Counted from the stretch's first letter, positions 18,964 to 28,834 are shown. The stretch: 64,000 bases of DNA from Agarivorans gilvus (GCF_001420915.1 NZ_CP013021.1:3382501-3446500); one strand, 5' to 3'. Made by a program: numbers and translations. The notes: generated by a model from the sequence alone, not told the origin.

Positions 18964-20312
18964 TTGGTACGAGAAGGACACTTCCGATTAGGCCTAGAAC
19001 CGCACCCGCAGCCTTCTTTTTCTTATGTTTATACAGTATTTCGGTACTGATCCGCCCGCACGAGTTTTCTCCGGCGACGTCTGAGTATATCTTTATTAAA
19101 ATCTTTGCGATGCTGTCGTTTGTACTAACTCTATTTACGCTAAGGCCGATAACTTTGCGAGCCCAGCATTATATGTTGTTGGGCTTGGTGCCAATTATCA
19201 TGGTTTCGGCTTTTTTGAATGGCTGGGGCACAGGCGGGATTTTTCAAGCTGAGCGACTGTTTGTTAGTTCTATTATTCCCTTCTTTTTATACAGCGTACT
19301 GATTAATTCTCCAGGGCGGCAGCGAGTGCTGATGTGGATCTGTATCGCAGCAGCCTTAGGCATGGTTTATAACGGCCATGTGCAACAGTCTAGCTTTAAC
19401 GGCAGCTATGGTGCTGGTATCGGTGGCAGTATTACTGTGGGTCGAGAAGAAATGCGCATCAGCTATTTGGGTTTCTTCAGTGATCCCAATGATTTGGGTA
19501 TGTTCTTAGTGATGAATATGCCATTTGTGGCCTACTTCTTTGCTAGAGGTGGCAAGTTGATGAAACTGCTGATGTTAGCGGTGATTGTGGCGCTGGGTTA
19601 TGGCGTTTACATGACAGGATCTCGCGGCACCTTATTGGGTACCGTGGCGGTGGTGGGGATTTATTTCCTAATTAATAACGCCGGTGCCAAACTGATTTTA
19701 TTTGCTGCCTTTAGCGCGCCTATAGCTGCGACCTTAATTGCTTCCTTTGGTGGTTTATCTTCCTCGGAAGCGTCCGCCGCTGGACGTTTAGATGCTTGGT
19801 ATGACGGTATTCAAATGCTTATTTATAATCCGGTGTTTGGAGTGGGCATGGGGAACTTTATTGACCGACACGGTATTGTTGCTCATAACTCCTATGTGCA
19901 TGTGGCGAGTGAGCTAGGCGTATTGGGCTATAGCTTATGGGGCGGAGCCCTAGTGATGAATATGTTAGTGGGCTACGCTATTTTGAAGCAGTTTAATCAC
20001 TATAGTGAGGATGAGTCTGAAACCGAGCATGCCGACGAAACATTGGTCGAGAAGTACCGTGAAGAAGTGCTCCTTAACAAAGTATTGTTTTACTCAATGA
20101 TTGGTTTTATGGTCACCGCTTTCTTTCTTAGTCGGCAGTTTACCTTATTGTTATTTATTTTTATGGGCATGCAAATGGCCAGTCACTTTCGCCTATTAAA
20201 AATGCGCCCCAGTCTACTTGAGATGTTCTCCGGTAAGATGGTGTGGCGCAGTATGGGTTATAGCTGGACAGTGATTGTAGCCGTGTATATTACCTTAAAA
20301 GTTGGCTTATAA
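18964..20312 (+). CDS. O-antigen ligase/polymerase-like membrane protein (start uncertain, likely frame break)
   Basis: A polytopic inner-membrane protein of the Wzy/WaaL type. The large loop and conserved pieces include YLGFFSDPNDLGMFLVMNMP, GVYMTGSRGTLLGT and VGMGNFIDRHGIVAHNSYVH (the H-N-S motif of ligases). The first ATG in the main frame (19110) would cut off obvious coding sequence: the frame is open upstream and encodes FFFLCLYSISVLIRPHEF with no usable start codon. A TTG at 18964 with AAAGG upstream is one frame off, and a single added G at 18991-18992 (MVREGHFRLGPRTAPAAFFF) would connect it, giving 450 codons. This last step is inference. Confidence 0.72.
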
Positions 20313-20366
20313 GCGCGACCTGAAAGCATTCTGCCGAGCAGATTACAAGGATGAACGAAACAGACG

Positions 20367-21251
20367 ATGCAATTATTTTATTATAAAGATGAGGTTGGTA
20401 ATTTTGGTGATGACCTTAACCCTTGGTTGTGGCCAAAATTATTACCTCAGTTAATTGATGACGATGCAAGCGAGTTGTTGGTGGGGATTGGCACCTTACT
20501 TAATCATCGTTTACCTGAAGATAAAATATTACATATTGTGGGTTCTGGCGTCGGTTATGGGCATCTGCCACAGGTCACCGATAAATGGAAAATTCATGCC
20601 TTAAGAGGCCCTTACAGTGCGCAAGCCTTAAACCTTGACCCTCAGTTGGCGGTGACAGACTCCGCCTTATTGCTGCGTAATGTGATGGAACCGCAACACC
20701 TAGAGAGTGGTGATGTGGGCTTTATGCCGCATTATCTTAGTTGCCGTAGTGCCGATTGGCAAAATATTGCACAGGCTTGCGGTTTGCGTTTTATCTCTCC
20801 TGAATGGTCTGTGGAACGGGTGTTTGCAGAGATGGCGCAATGCCGTTTATTGCTCACTGAAGCCATGCACGGGGCGATTGTAGCCGATGCTTTGCGTTTG
20901 CCGTGGAAAGCATTAGTTCTAGGGGAGCATGTCAATCGCCATAAATGGCAAGACTGGTTATCCACCGTCAATATGACATATCAACCATTGCAATTGCCGA
21001 GTTATTTTCACCATGCTTCAGGGCTGGTCGCTGGCGCTAAAGATGAGCTTAAACGACAGTTACAGAGTCTTGGTTTGGGTAAACATTGGTATCCGCCTAA
21101 GCCGCGTAATTCTGGTGGCAAACGTCGCGCGCAAGTGTGTAGAAGCTTGACAGATATAGCTCGCCAAGTTCAAGGCGAGTTGAGTCAAGAGCAGCAGCAA
21201 AACCACTTGCTTACTCGGCTTAATCAAAGCCTAGAGCAACTTCATAACTAG
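20367..21251 (+). CDS. Polysaccharide pyruvyltransferase family protein
   Basis: A 294-residue member of the pyruvyltransferase family that adds ketal pyruvate from PEP to sugars. The N-terminal YYKDEVGNFGDDLNPWLWPK and GIGTLLNH, then HIVGSGVGYGH, LRGPYSA and the later LLTEAMHGAIVADALRLPW (EAMHGA with the conserved His) are characteristic. It sits in the plus-strand polysaccharide operon 54 bp after the O-antigen-ligase-like gene and 19 bp before a GT2 gene. It implies that the polymer is pyruvylated. Confidence 0.88.
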   Translation: MQLFYYKDEVGNFGDDLNPWLWPKLLPQLIDDDASELLVGIGTLLNHRLPEDKILHIVGSGVGYGHLPQVTDKWKIHALRGPYSAQALNLDPQLAVTDSALLLRNVMEPQHLESGDVGFMPHYLSCRSADWQNIAQACGLRFISPEWSVERVFAEMAQCRLLLTEAMHGAIVADALRLPWKALVLGEHVNRHKWQDWLSTVNMTYQPLQLPSYFHHASGLVAGAKDELKRQLQSLGLGKHWYPPKPRNSGGKRRAQVCRSLTDIARQVQGELSQEQQQNHLLTRLNQSLEQLHN

Positions 21252-21270
21252 CTTAGAGACAGGTCAAAAG

Positions 21271-22158
21271 ATGACAGTGACGGTCAGTGTAATTATTCCC
21301 GCTTATAATTCTGCCAGTTTCATCCATAAGGCGATTGATTCAGTACTTGCTCAAAGTTTCGAAGATTACGAAATTATCGTGGTGAACGATGGCTCAAGTG
21401 ATAATACCGTTGAATGTTTGGCCTCGTATGCTGGGCGTTTGCAGGTGATTACTCAACCCAATGCGGGAGCTTCAAAAGCAAGAAACACTGGCATTCAGGC
21501 GGCCAAGGGTGAGTTTGTGGCCTTTCTTGATGCCGATGACTTATGGCGCCCGAGTAAGTTGGAACAGCAGGTAGCCGCGCTACGAGCTAAACCCAATTGG
21601 GTGGCTTGTTATACCGAAACCTCTTATAAAGCGGATGAAGAAACTCAGATTCAACAACCAGAGCCACTTGCTAAGCTCGTCACTAAAGATCTGCAGCAGG
21701 TGTTTTTACATCCTTATTTAGTCACCTCCTCATTCATGGTGAGACGTGAAGTGCTAAATCGGGTTGGCTATTTTGATGAGGGTTTGAAGACGGCAGAAGA
21801 TATTGATTTGTATTTGCGTATAGCTGAGCAGGGGCCGATTGGTTTGCTACAAACTAGCTTGGTATGGAAAGCCGATATAGAGGGCAGTTTAGGAAGCCTG
21901 TTGTCATCCTATCAAGATAACCTAACGGTCGTGGAGCGTTTTTTACAGCGACAGCAAGCCACAGAGCCGCATTGGCGAGTTTTAGCCAAGCAAGTAAAGG
22001 CGAAAATTTACCTCGATTGGGGCAAAGACTTGCTGTGGAATCAGCAAGCTGGTGAGGCGTTTAAAGTACTGTTTTGTTCTTTGCGGCTTCGTTGTTGTGG
22101 CCAGACCGCTTGGTTGATGCTGAAAGCTGTAATAAAGATGTTAGCGCGCAGAGGCTAG
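21271..22158 (+). CDS. Family 2 glycosyltransferase
   Basis: A 295-residue GT-A fold enzyme. SVIIPAYNSASFIHKAIDSV opens the domain, then IIVVNDGSSDNT, GASKARNTGI and the metal-binding DxD (FLDADDLW); ED in LKTAEDIDLYLRIAEQG is the usual catalytic-base region. Acceptor and donor are unknown. It is the last gene of the plus-strand operon, and its stop overlaps by three or four bases the convergent fragment of another glycosyltransferase. Confidence 0.9.
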   Translation: MTVTVSVIIPAYNSASFIHKAIDSVLAQSFEDYEIIVVNDGSSDNTVECLASYAGRLQVITQPNAGASKARNTGIQAAKGEFVAFLDADDLWRPSKLEQQVAALRAKPNWVACYTETSYKADEETQIQQPEPLAKLVTKDLQQVFLHPYLVTSSFMVRREVLNRVGYFDEGLKTAEDIDLYLRIAEQGPIGLLQTSLVWKADIEGSLGSLLSSYQDNLTVVERFLQRQQATEPHWRVLAKQVKAKIYLDWGKDLLWNQQAGEAFKVLFCSLRLRCCGQTAWLMLKAVIKMLARRG

Positions 22159-22366
22159 TGAAGTCTGTTTTTTAACTTAACTAAGCTGCGAATGAGGGAT
22201 GAGTCTCTATGGTTTTTAATCGTTGCTTTTATGCGATGCTGTAATAGTGCTAGCTCCACAGCTAGGAACTGTCCGGGCTGAGTCGTTAAGCCGAAGTTGT
22301 TACAAATTTCTTGGCTTAGCGCCTTTGCCTTATAGCTAACTTGGTGGATACCTGAATCGACTACGC
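22155..22366 (-). pseudogene. 3' fragment of a GT2 gene paralogous to the next one
   Basis: The minus strand encodes VDSGIHQVSYKAKALSQEIC, and near its end HRIKATIKNHRDSSLIRSLV, before a stop at 22155. This aligns with the C-terminus of the interrupted glycosyltransferase (NDSGINQVTFKARTLNASII ... RFKASIKKNRNTLLIRNLV). No start or N-terminal part is present; 22367-22565 holds nothing recognisable. It is a decayed paralog. Confidence 0.65.
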
Positions 22367-22565
22367 TGCCCTAGAAATTCATCATTTGGCCGTATTAGTG
22401 GTTTCTGATACTGAATGAAATACCCATTTTTAAAAGGGTCGAGAGCTGACACTTTTCCCCTCGTCTGCTGCTAATAGCTGGTGGTATAGCTTGTTTTTTG
22501 TCCATAAGAGCTTGCCACTTTCTGCTCTTGACTTGCTCTCCTGCACTGTCCTATGAATGTTTCAG

Positions 22566-23347
22566 TTATTGTCTGAGATCTTGGTTAGTTAATTTTTGTT
22601 TTATGTTTACTAAGTTACGAATCAATAATGTGTTTCTATTCTTTTTAATACTTGCTTTGAAACGATAGCGGAATAATTCTTGGTACCTTTTTAAAAGCAG
22701 GCTAGGTCGAGTCTGTAAGGCAAAGTCTTCAATGATTGAGGCATTTAAGGTTCTGGCCTTGAAGGTGACTTGATTGATTCCGCTGTCATTCTCCCCGTTA
22801 TCGATGATATACATTGCGGCCGCAAACGGAACGTATTGGAACTTAGCATGTGAGCACTGAAATAGCTCATTGGCATGCTTGTGGCTGCCAAGTATTTTGT
22901 AGGTCATAAAATCATCAACACTATTTAGGATCGTTTGCTGATTTGTAAATATGGCTTGTTCTAAATAAGGAGTAAAGAGTTCCGCACGGTAGATGTTACA
23001 AGTGCCACAGGAAAGGTTGAATGGTTCGATTTCGTAGGCAATGTTACTACCTAATTTGTAACCAAAACCTTTATCGATGATGAAACCATCATAAGTCTGA
23101 TTGTTTTGAGTAATGTGCTCTACTAGCCCTTTATGTAAATAGTCATCACCATCAACAAACATAATGAATTCAGGCTTGTTCTTAAGGGCGGCGTTTAAGC
23201 CAGCTAGGTATTTTGTTCCCTTGTCTTTACGAACGGCATTCCATTTATCCTGCTGGCTTTGTTCATCTACCACTACGATTTGCTCGGTTGGTGGAAAGTC
23301 AACATAGATCATGTTGGTTTTAATATCATAGGTGTCGAGATTAAACT
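22566..23347 (-). pseudogene. Interrupted glycosyltransferase, 3' part (segment 3 of 3)
   Basis: The main part of a GT2-like enzyme: FIMFVDGDDYLHKGLVEHI carries the DxD motif, and NSVDDFMTYKILGSHKH lies downstream. The frame enters from the IS side (EFNLDTYDIKTNMIYVDFPP) with no native start. It was cut by the IS at 23348-24401, whose 9-bp duplication GATTAAACT flanks it, and again by the island. Joining this to 24402-24463 and 42575-42678 with each duplication counted once gives 930 bp, exactly 310 codons in one frame. Confidence 0.9.
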
Positions 23348-24401
23348 GGCGTTGTTTCCTAAATCAGATTGAACTAACTCAGCAGTCGCGGATCTGATCT
23401 GTATCTATATCTGTCGGGTCACCAAACATGGGTAAAGCGAAAGGCAACATCACCAACTGGAAGCTGTACAACAGTGCACTGAAGCAACGCGGCTCATTGA
23501 CCTTCTGGATGGATGAGAAAGCCATAGAACTATGGAATAACACTGAGCGTAGTGGTCGTCGAGGGCGCAGCCAAACTTACAGTGACACCGCTATCGCAAC
23601 TGCGCTGATGATTAAAGGCGTATTCAAGTTACCACTGCGCGCTCTTGAAGGCTTCATCAACTCATTGTTTCGCCTGCTCAAGGTCGACTTAAAATCTCCC
23701 GATTACAGTTGTATAAGCAAGCGAGCAAAGACTGTTGAAGTCAACTATCGCCTACCTAGCCAAGGTCAAGCGGCTCACCTCGTTATCGATGCTACAGGTC
23801 TTAAGGTGTTTGGCGAAGGAGAGTGGAAGGTGCGTAAACACGGCGCTGAAAAGCGTCGAGTCTGGCGAAAACTGCATATGGCAGTAGATGCCCAGAGCCA
23901 TCAGATAGTGAGTGCTGAGGTCTCGATGGACTGGGTTCACGATAGTGAAGTGTTACCCACCTTGTTGAGACCGCTGCGGCGCAAAGTGAAAGCAGTAAGC
24001 GCTGATGGTGCCTATGACACACGGCAGAGCTATCAAGAAGTACAACGTAAGAAGGCTGTTGCACTAATCCCTCCACGCAAGAATGCAGGTATGTGGGAAG
24101 CGGATCACCCACGGAACGTTGTAGTAAAAGCCTTGAAGCAAGGTGAGTTGGAAAACTGGAAACGGGACAATGCTTACCATCTTCGTTCACTATCGGAGAC
24201 GGCGATGTATCGTTTCAAACAACTGCTTAGCGACAAGTTGAGTCTACGTTGTTACAACGCCCAAGTCGGCGAAATCATGGCCGGAGTGTGCGCGTTGAAC
24301 AAAATGAGCAGGCTAGGTATGCCTGCTCGTCAGCTAGCTGAATAAAGAGGAAAGCGCCTTGGGGTTACTGCATTCTTGGCTCTGAATTGATCAACAAGGC
24401 C
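23348..24401 (+). mobile_element. IS5-family (IS903-group) insertion sequence, copy 1, complete
   Basis: A 1054-bp element with ends GGCGTTGTTTCCTAAATCAG and (reverse complement) GGCCTTGTTGATCAATTCAG. A perfect 9-bp target duplication, GATTAAACT, lies at 23339-23347 and 24402-24410. IS903-group elements make 9-bp duplications. It carries right-end variant A (CCTTGGGGTTACTGCATTC). Confidence 0.95.
23428..24345 (+). CDS. IS903-type transposase, copy 1 (intact)
   Basis: A 305-residue DDE transposase closely resembling IS903 (GSLTFW, YSDTAIATALMIKGVF, HLVIDATGLKVFGEGEWK). Catalytic residues by alignment are D121, D193 (SADGAYDT) and E257 (ETAMYRFKQLL). It differs from the other copies at DHPRNVVVK (others GHPRNVAVK). 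The antisense frames of 129 and 62 residues seen in every copy are shadows. Confidence 0.95.
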   Translation: MGKAKGNITNWKLYNSALKQRGSLTFWMDEKAIELWNNTERSGRRGRSQTYSDTAIATALMIKGVFKLPLRALEGFINSLFRLLKVDLKSPDYSCISKRAKTVEVNYRLPSQGQAAHLVIDATGLKVFGEGEWKVRKHGAEKRRVWRKLHMAVDAQSHQIVSAEVSMDWVHDSEVLPTLLRPLRRKVKAVSADGAYDTRQSYQEVQRKKAVALIPPRKNAGMWEADHPRNVVVKALKQGELENWKRDNAYHLRSLSETAMYRFKQLLSDKLSLRCYNAQVGEIMAGVCALNKMSRLGMPARQLAE

Positions 24402-24463
24402 GATTAAACTCTGAACCTTGATTACAGACGATGAACAGCTCAAAGTTTTTATTTGTTTGGTTA
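24402..24463 (-). pseudogene. Interrupted glycosyltransferase, middle part (segment 2 of 3)
   Basis: 62 bp between IS copies 1 and 2. On the minus strand it encodes NQTNKNFELFIVCNQGSEFN in the same frame as the flanking pieces. It ends on the left with GATTAAACT (copy 1 duplication) and on the right with GTTTGGTTA (island duplication). Confidence 0.9.
24455..24463 (+). repeat. Left target-site duplication of the island (GTTTGGTTA)
   Basis: The 9 bp GTTTGGTTA next to the left end of IS copy 2 recurs at 42575-42583 next to the right end of IS copy 7. The two are 18.1 kb apart and are not found at the inner ends of those copies. Confidence 0.9.
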
Positions 24464-24543
24464 GGCGTTGTTTCCTAAATCAGATTGAACTAACTCAGCA
24501 GTCGCGGATCTGATCTGTATCTATATCTGTCGGGTCACCAAAC

Positions 24544-25461
24544 ATGGGTAAAGCGAAAGGCAACATCACCAACTGGAAGCTGTACAACAGTGCACTGAAG
24601 CAACGCGGCTCATTGACCTTCTGGATGGATGAGAAAGCCATAGAACTATGGAATAACACTGAGCGCAGTGGTCGTCGAGGGCGCAGCCATACTTACAGTG
24701 ACACCGCTATCGCAACTGCGCTGATGATTAAAGGCGTATTCAAGTTACCACTGCGTGCTCTTGAAGGCTTCATCAACTCATTGTTTCGCCTGCTCAAGGT
24801 CGACTTAAAATCTCCCGATTACAGTTGTATAAGCAAGCGAGCAAAGACTGTTGAAGTCAACTATCGCCTACCTAGCCAAGGTCAAGCGGCTCACCTCGTT
24901 ATCGATGCTACAGGTCTTAAGGTGTTTGGCGAAGGAGAGTGGAAGGTGCGTAAACACGGCGCTGAAAAGCGTCGAGTCTGGCGAAAACTGCATATGGCAG
25001 TAGATGCCCAGAGCCATCAGATAGTGAGTGCTGAGGTCTCGATGGACTGGGTTCACGATAGTGAAGTGTTACCCACCTTGTTGAGACCGCTGCGGCGCAA
25101 AGTGAAAGCAGTAAGCGCTGATGGTGCCTATGACACACGGCAGAGCTATCAAGAAGTACAACGTAAGAAGGCTGTTGCACTAATCCCTCCACGCAAGAAT
25201 GCAGGTATGTGGGAAGCGGGTCACCCACGGAACGTTGCAGTAAAAGCCTTGAAGCAAGGTGAGTTGGAAAACTGGAAACGGGACAATGCTTACCATCTTC
25301 GTTCACTATCGGAGACGGCGATGTATCGTTTCAAACAACTGCTTAGCGACAAGTTGAGTCTACGTTGTTACAACGCCCAAGTCGGCGAAATCATGGCCGG
25401 AGTGTGCGCGTTGAACAAAATGAGCAGGCTAGGTATGCCTGTTCGTCAGCTAGCTGAATAA
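24544..25461 (+). CDS. IS903-type transposase, copy 2 (intact)
   Basis: 305 residues with D121, D193 and E257 all present. It shares the SHTYS variant with copy 5 (others SQTYS). The open frame is complete although the element's right end is split by copy 3. Confidence 0.95.
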   Translation: MGKAKGNITNWKLYNSALKQRGSLTFWMDEKAIELWNNTERSGRRGRSHTYSDTAIATALMIKGVFKLPLRALEGFINSLFRLLKVDLKSPDYSCISKRAKTVEVNYRLPSQGQAAHLVIDATGLKVFGEGEWKVRKHGAEKRRVWRKLHMAVDAQSHQIVSAEVSMDWVHDSEVLPTLLRPLRRKVKAVSADGAYDTRQSYQEVQRKKAVALIPPRKNAGMWEAGHPRNVAVKALKQGELENWKRDNAYHLRSLSETAMYRFKQLLSDKLSLRCYNAQVGEIMAGVCALNKMSRLGMPVRQLAE

Positions 25462-25495
25462 AGAGGAAAACGCCTTGAGGTTACTGCGTTCGTTG

Positions 25496-26549
25496 GGCGT
25501 TGTTTCCTAAATCAGATTGAACTAACTCAGCAGTCGCGGATCTGATCAGTATCTATATCTGTCGGGTCACCAAACATGGGTAAAGCGAAAGGCAACATCA
25601 CCAACTGGAAGCTGTACAACAGTGCACTGAAGCAACGCGGCTCATTGACCTTCTGGATGGATGAGAAAGCCATAGAACTATGGAATAACACTGAGCGCAG
25701 TGGTCGTCGAGGGCGCAGCCAAACTTACAGTGACACCGCTATTGCAACTGCGCTGATGATTAAAGGCGTATTCAAGTTACCACTGCGTGCTCTTGAAGGC
25801 TTCATCAACTCATTGTTTCGCCTGCTCAAGGTCGACTTAAAATCTCCCGATTACAGTTGTATAAGCAAGCGAGCAAAGACTGTTGAAGTCAACTATCGCC
25901 TACCTAGCCAAGGTCAAGCGGCTCACCTCGTTATCGATGCTACAGGTCTTAAGGTGTTTGGCGAAGGAGAGTGGAAGGTGCGTAAACACGGCGCTGAAAA
26001 GCGTCGAGTCTGGCGAAAACTGCATATGGCAGTAGATGCCCAGAGCCATCAGATAGTGAGTGCTGAGGTCTCGATGGACTGGGTTCACGATAGTGAAGTG
26101 TTACCCACCTTGTTGAGACCGCTGCGGCGCAAAGTGAAAGCAGTAAGCGCTGATGGTGCCTATGACACACGGCAGAGCTATCAAGAAGTACAACGTAAGA
26201 AGGCTGTTGCACTAATCCCTCCACGCAAGAATGCAGGTATGTGGGAAGCGGGTCACCCACGGAACGTTGCAGTAAAAGCCTTGAAGCAAGGTGAGTTGGA
26301 AAACTGGAAACGGGACAATGCTTACCATCTTCGTTCACTATAGGAGACGGCGATGTATCGTTTCAAACAACTGCTTAGCGACAAGTTGAGTCTACGTTGT
26401 TACAACGCCCAAGTCGGCGAAATCATGGCCGGAGTGTGCGCGTTGAACAAAATGAGCAGGCTAGGTATGCCTGCTCGTCAGCTAGCTGAATAAAGAGGAA
26501 AACGCCTTGAGGTTACTGCGTTCGTTGCACTGAATTGATCAACAAGGCC
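25496..26549 (+). mobile_element. IS5-family element, copy 3, nested in copy 2
   Basis: A complete 1054-bp element inserted into the right end of copy 2, with a perfect 9-bp duplication CGTTCGTTG at 25487-25495 and 26550-26558. Confidence 0.95.
25576..26493 (+). pseudogene. IS903-type transposase, copy 3 (nonsense at codon 256)
   Basis: Identical in layout to the intact copies, but codon 256 TCG is TAG. This truncates the protein at 255 residues, one residue before the catalytic E257. The frame after the stop is otherwise intact to 26493. Because the element has a clean target duplication, it was probably moved by transposase made elsewhere. Confidence 0.92.
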
Positions 26550-26615
26550 CGTTCGTTGCACTGAATTGATCAACAAGGCCTGTACAGCGAATTGTGTCAT
26601 TTAGGACTTTATATT

Positions 26616-27714
26616 GGCGTTGTTTCCTAAATCAGATTGAACTAACTCAGCAGTCGCGGATCTGATCAGTATCTATATCTGTCGGGTCACCAAACATGGG
26701 TAAAGCGAAAGGCAACATCACCAACTGGAAGCTGTACAACAGTGCACTGAAGCAACGCGGCTCATTGACCTTCTGGATGGATGAGAAAGCCATAGAACTA
26801 TGGAATAACACTGAGCGCAGTGGTCGTCGAGGGCGCAGCCAAACTTACAGTGACACCGCTATCGCAACTGCGCTGATGATTAAAGGCGTATTCAAGTTAC
26901 CACTGCGTGCTCTTGAAGGCTTCATCAACTCATTGTTTCGCCTGCTCAAGGTCGACTTAAAATCTCCCGATTACAGTTGTATAAGCAAGCGAGCAAAGAC
27001 TGTTGAAGTCAACTATCGCCTACCTAGCCAAGGTCAAGCGGCTCACCTCGTTATCTATGCTACAGGTCTTAAGGTGTTTGGCGAAGGAGAGTGGAAGGTG
27101 CGTAAACACGGCGCTGAAAAGCGTCGAGTCTGGCGAAAACTGCATATGGCAGTAGATGCCCAGAGCCATCAGATAGTGAGTGCTGAGGTCTCGATGGACT
27201 GGGTTCACGATAGTGAAGTGTTACCCACCTTGTTGAGACCGCTGCGGCGCAAAGTGAAAGCAGTAAGCGCTGATGGTGCCTATGACACACGGCAGAGCTA
27301 TCAAGAAGTACAACGTAAGAAGGCTGTTGCACTAATCCCTCCACGCAAGAATGCAGGTATGTGGGAAGCGGGTCACCCACGGAACGTTGCAGTAAAAGCC
27401 TTGAAGCAAGGTGAGTTGGAAAACTGGAAACGGGACAATGCTTACCATCTTCGTTCACTATAGGAGACGGCGATGTATCGTTTCAAACAACTGCTTAGCG
27501 ACAAGTTGAGTCTACGTTGTTACAACGCCCAAGTCGGTGAAATCATGGCCGGAGTGTGCGCGTTGAACAAAATGAGCAGGCTAGGTATGCCTGCTCGTCA
27601 GCTAGCTGAATAAAGAGGAAAACGCCTTGGGGTTACTGCATTCTTGGCTCTGAATTGATCAACAAGGCCTCTTGAGGTTACTGCGTTCGTTGCACTGAAT
27701 TGATCAACAAGGCC
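26616..27714 (+). mobile_element. IS5-family element, copy 4, with a duplicated right end
   Basis: A complete left end, then a right end of variant A finishing at 27669, one extra T, then a second right end of variant B (27671-27714). The 9-bp duplication CTTTATATT (26607-26615 and 27715-27723) flanks the outer unit, so the second right end is the original one. The inner part looks like the product of a nested insertion resolved by recombination. The 35 bp before it (26581-26615) are an unassigned remnant. Confidence 0.88.
26696..27613 (+). pseudogene. IS903-type transposase, copy 4 (nonsense at 256, D121Y)
   Basis: Carries the same TAG at codon 256 as copies 3 and 6, plus GAT to TAT at codon 121, replacing the first catalytic Asp (VIYATGLK). 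It is doubly dead. Confidence 0.92.
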
Positions 27715-27723
27715 CTTTATATT

Positions 27724-28019
27724 TATTGCCTTTTTTTTGATGGAGAGCTTTGGGTGAGGGTTTAGGTTGTATTAACTTTACCGCTACAATTTTAACGAAT
27801 TTAAATTGACGTATGTTTGATGCTTAATTTTATGAATGTTTATAATTTTTGTTTATGATGTTGGTCTAGTTGGAGGGCTTGATGCTTGTAGGGTATTTAC
27901 ATTTTTTTCGCTTGCTGATAGGTTGTTGTGTAATTAAATGATATTTATATTTTTAGTGGTTTTGCTGAAGATGTAAAAGTTAATGATACGTGGCAATGTT
28001 TTATTAATTTTAAGGAGGG
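27724..28019. other. AT-rich non-coding stretch
   Basis: No gene or clear motif seen. It ends in a ribosome site (AAGGAGGGG) for the following membrane protein gene. Confidence 0.5.
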
Positions 28020-28022
28020 GTT

Positions 28023-28436
28023 ATGGGACTAGTTATACTTCCGTTGCTTGTTGGGTGGGTTGTAGGAATTGGATATACATTGTATATGTTTTATTCATTG
28101 GTAACTAGCGAAAGAACCGTAGTATATGCTTTGGTGGCGCTAGGTACCGCTATACTTCTTTCGATAATATATGCGAATTTTTCTTTGTCGGTGTTCAAAG
28201 GCAAGGAGTCAGTTTGGGTTTTCGAGATTCCTATTTTTTTTCTGCTTAATAAGTTGGCAATTCTTGTTTATACGTTAGCTGTAACGTATAAACTATGGGG
28301 GCAAAGTTTGTCTCAATACTCACATATGCCAGCAGTTTGTTTTATTTTAGCGTTTTCTATATCAGTGGGAACTTGTATAGGTTGTGTTTACTCTGAAATA
28401 TATGTGAAAAATAATAATATAAAAGTAACGCACTGA
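28023..28436 (+). CDS. Small four-helix membrane protein, unknown (possible immunity protein)
   Basis: 137 residues with four likely membrane helices (GLVILPLLVGWVVGIGYTLY, VVYALVALGTAILLSIIYAN, IFFLLNKLAILVYTLAVTY, AVCFILAFSISVGTCIGCVY). A strong Shine-Dalgarno sequence, GGAGG, lies five to six bases before the ATG. I do not recognise a family. Small polytopic proteins are frequent as immunity proteins against pore-forming or envelope toxins, and this one sits just upstream of toxin-like genes, but no partner is adjacent. The gene is AT-rich. Confidence 0.6.
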   Translation: MGLVILPLLVGWVVGIGYTLYMFYSLVTSERTVVYALVALGTAILLSIIYANFSLSVFKGKESVWVFEIPIFFLLNKLAILVYTLAVTYKLWGQSLSQYSHMPAVCFILAFSISVGTCIGCVYSEIYVKNNNIKVTH

Positions 28437-28834
28437 TATTGTTTCTTAAATTATGTGGTTCTAATCTTATTGGGTGGCTCATGGGTTTTAGTTGTTTTAT
28501 TTTTATCGTTATGCCTAGAGTGATTTATTATTAGCATGCTATTGGTTAGTGATATCCTCTATGGAGTTAGTAATGCGACCCGCTTGATTACCCTGAGTGA
28601 CTGATGCAGGGGGCGTGTTTTAAACTAAACCAGTACTACAGCCCCGCCTCTTTAATATTCCGCCTTATTTATTATTGCATGTAAATTAATGATTAATTTA
28701 ACAATATTGTTGGCGAAGTTATTATTAGGTTGGTAGCATCGCCAACTTATTGACTCTATAGTTAATATCCCATTGTTCGAGCAGCAAGGAAGCATATGTT
28801 TAAGGCAATCACAGCGAGCGGGGTATAAGGAAAG
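28437..28834. other. Leader region of the first effector gene
   Basis: No gene. From 28566 onward it is the leader part of the duplicated module. An inverted repeat (GTTGGCGA ... TCGCCAAC, about 22-base loop) lies around 28709-28746, possibly regulatory. GGAAAG precedes the ATG at 28835/28838. Confidence 0.5.

Larger units (their letters stand above)
24464..26580 (+). mobile_element. IS5-family element, copy 2, interrupted by copy 3
   Basis: The left part is 24464-25495 and the remaining right end (22 bp) is 26559-26580; together they make 1054 bp, the length of a complete element. Copy 3 lies in the right end. It forms the left boundary of the island. Confidence 0.93.
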
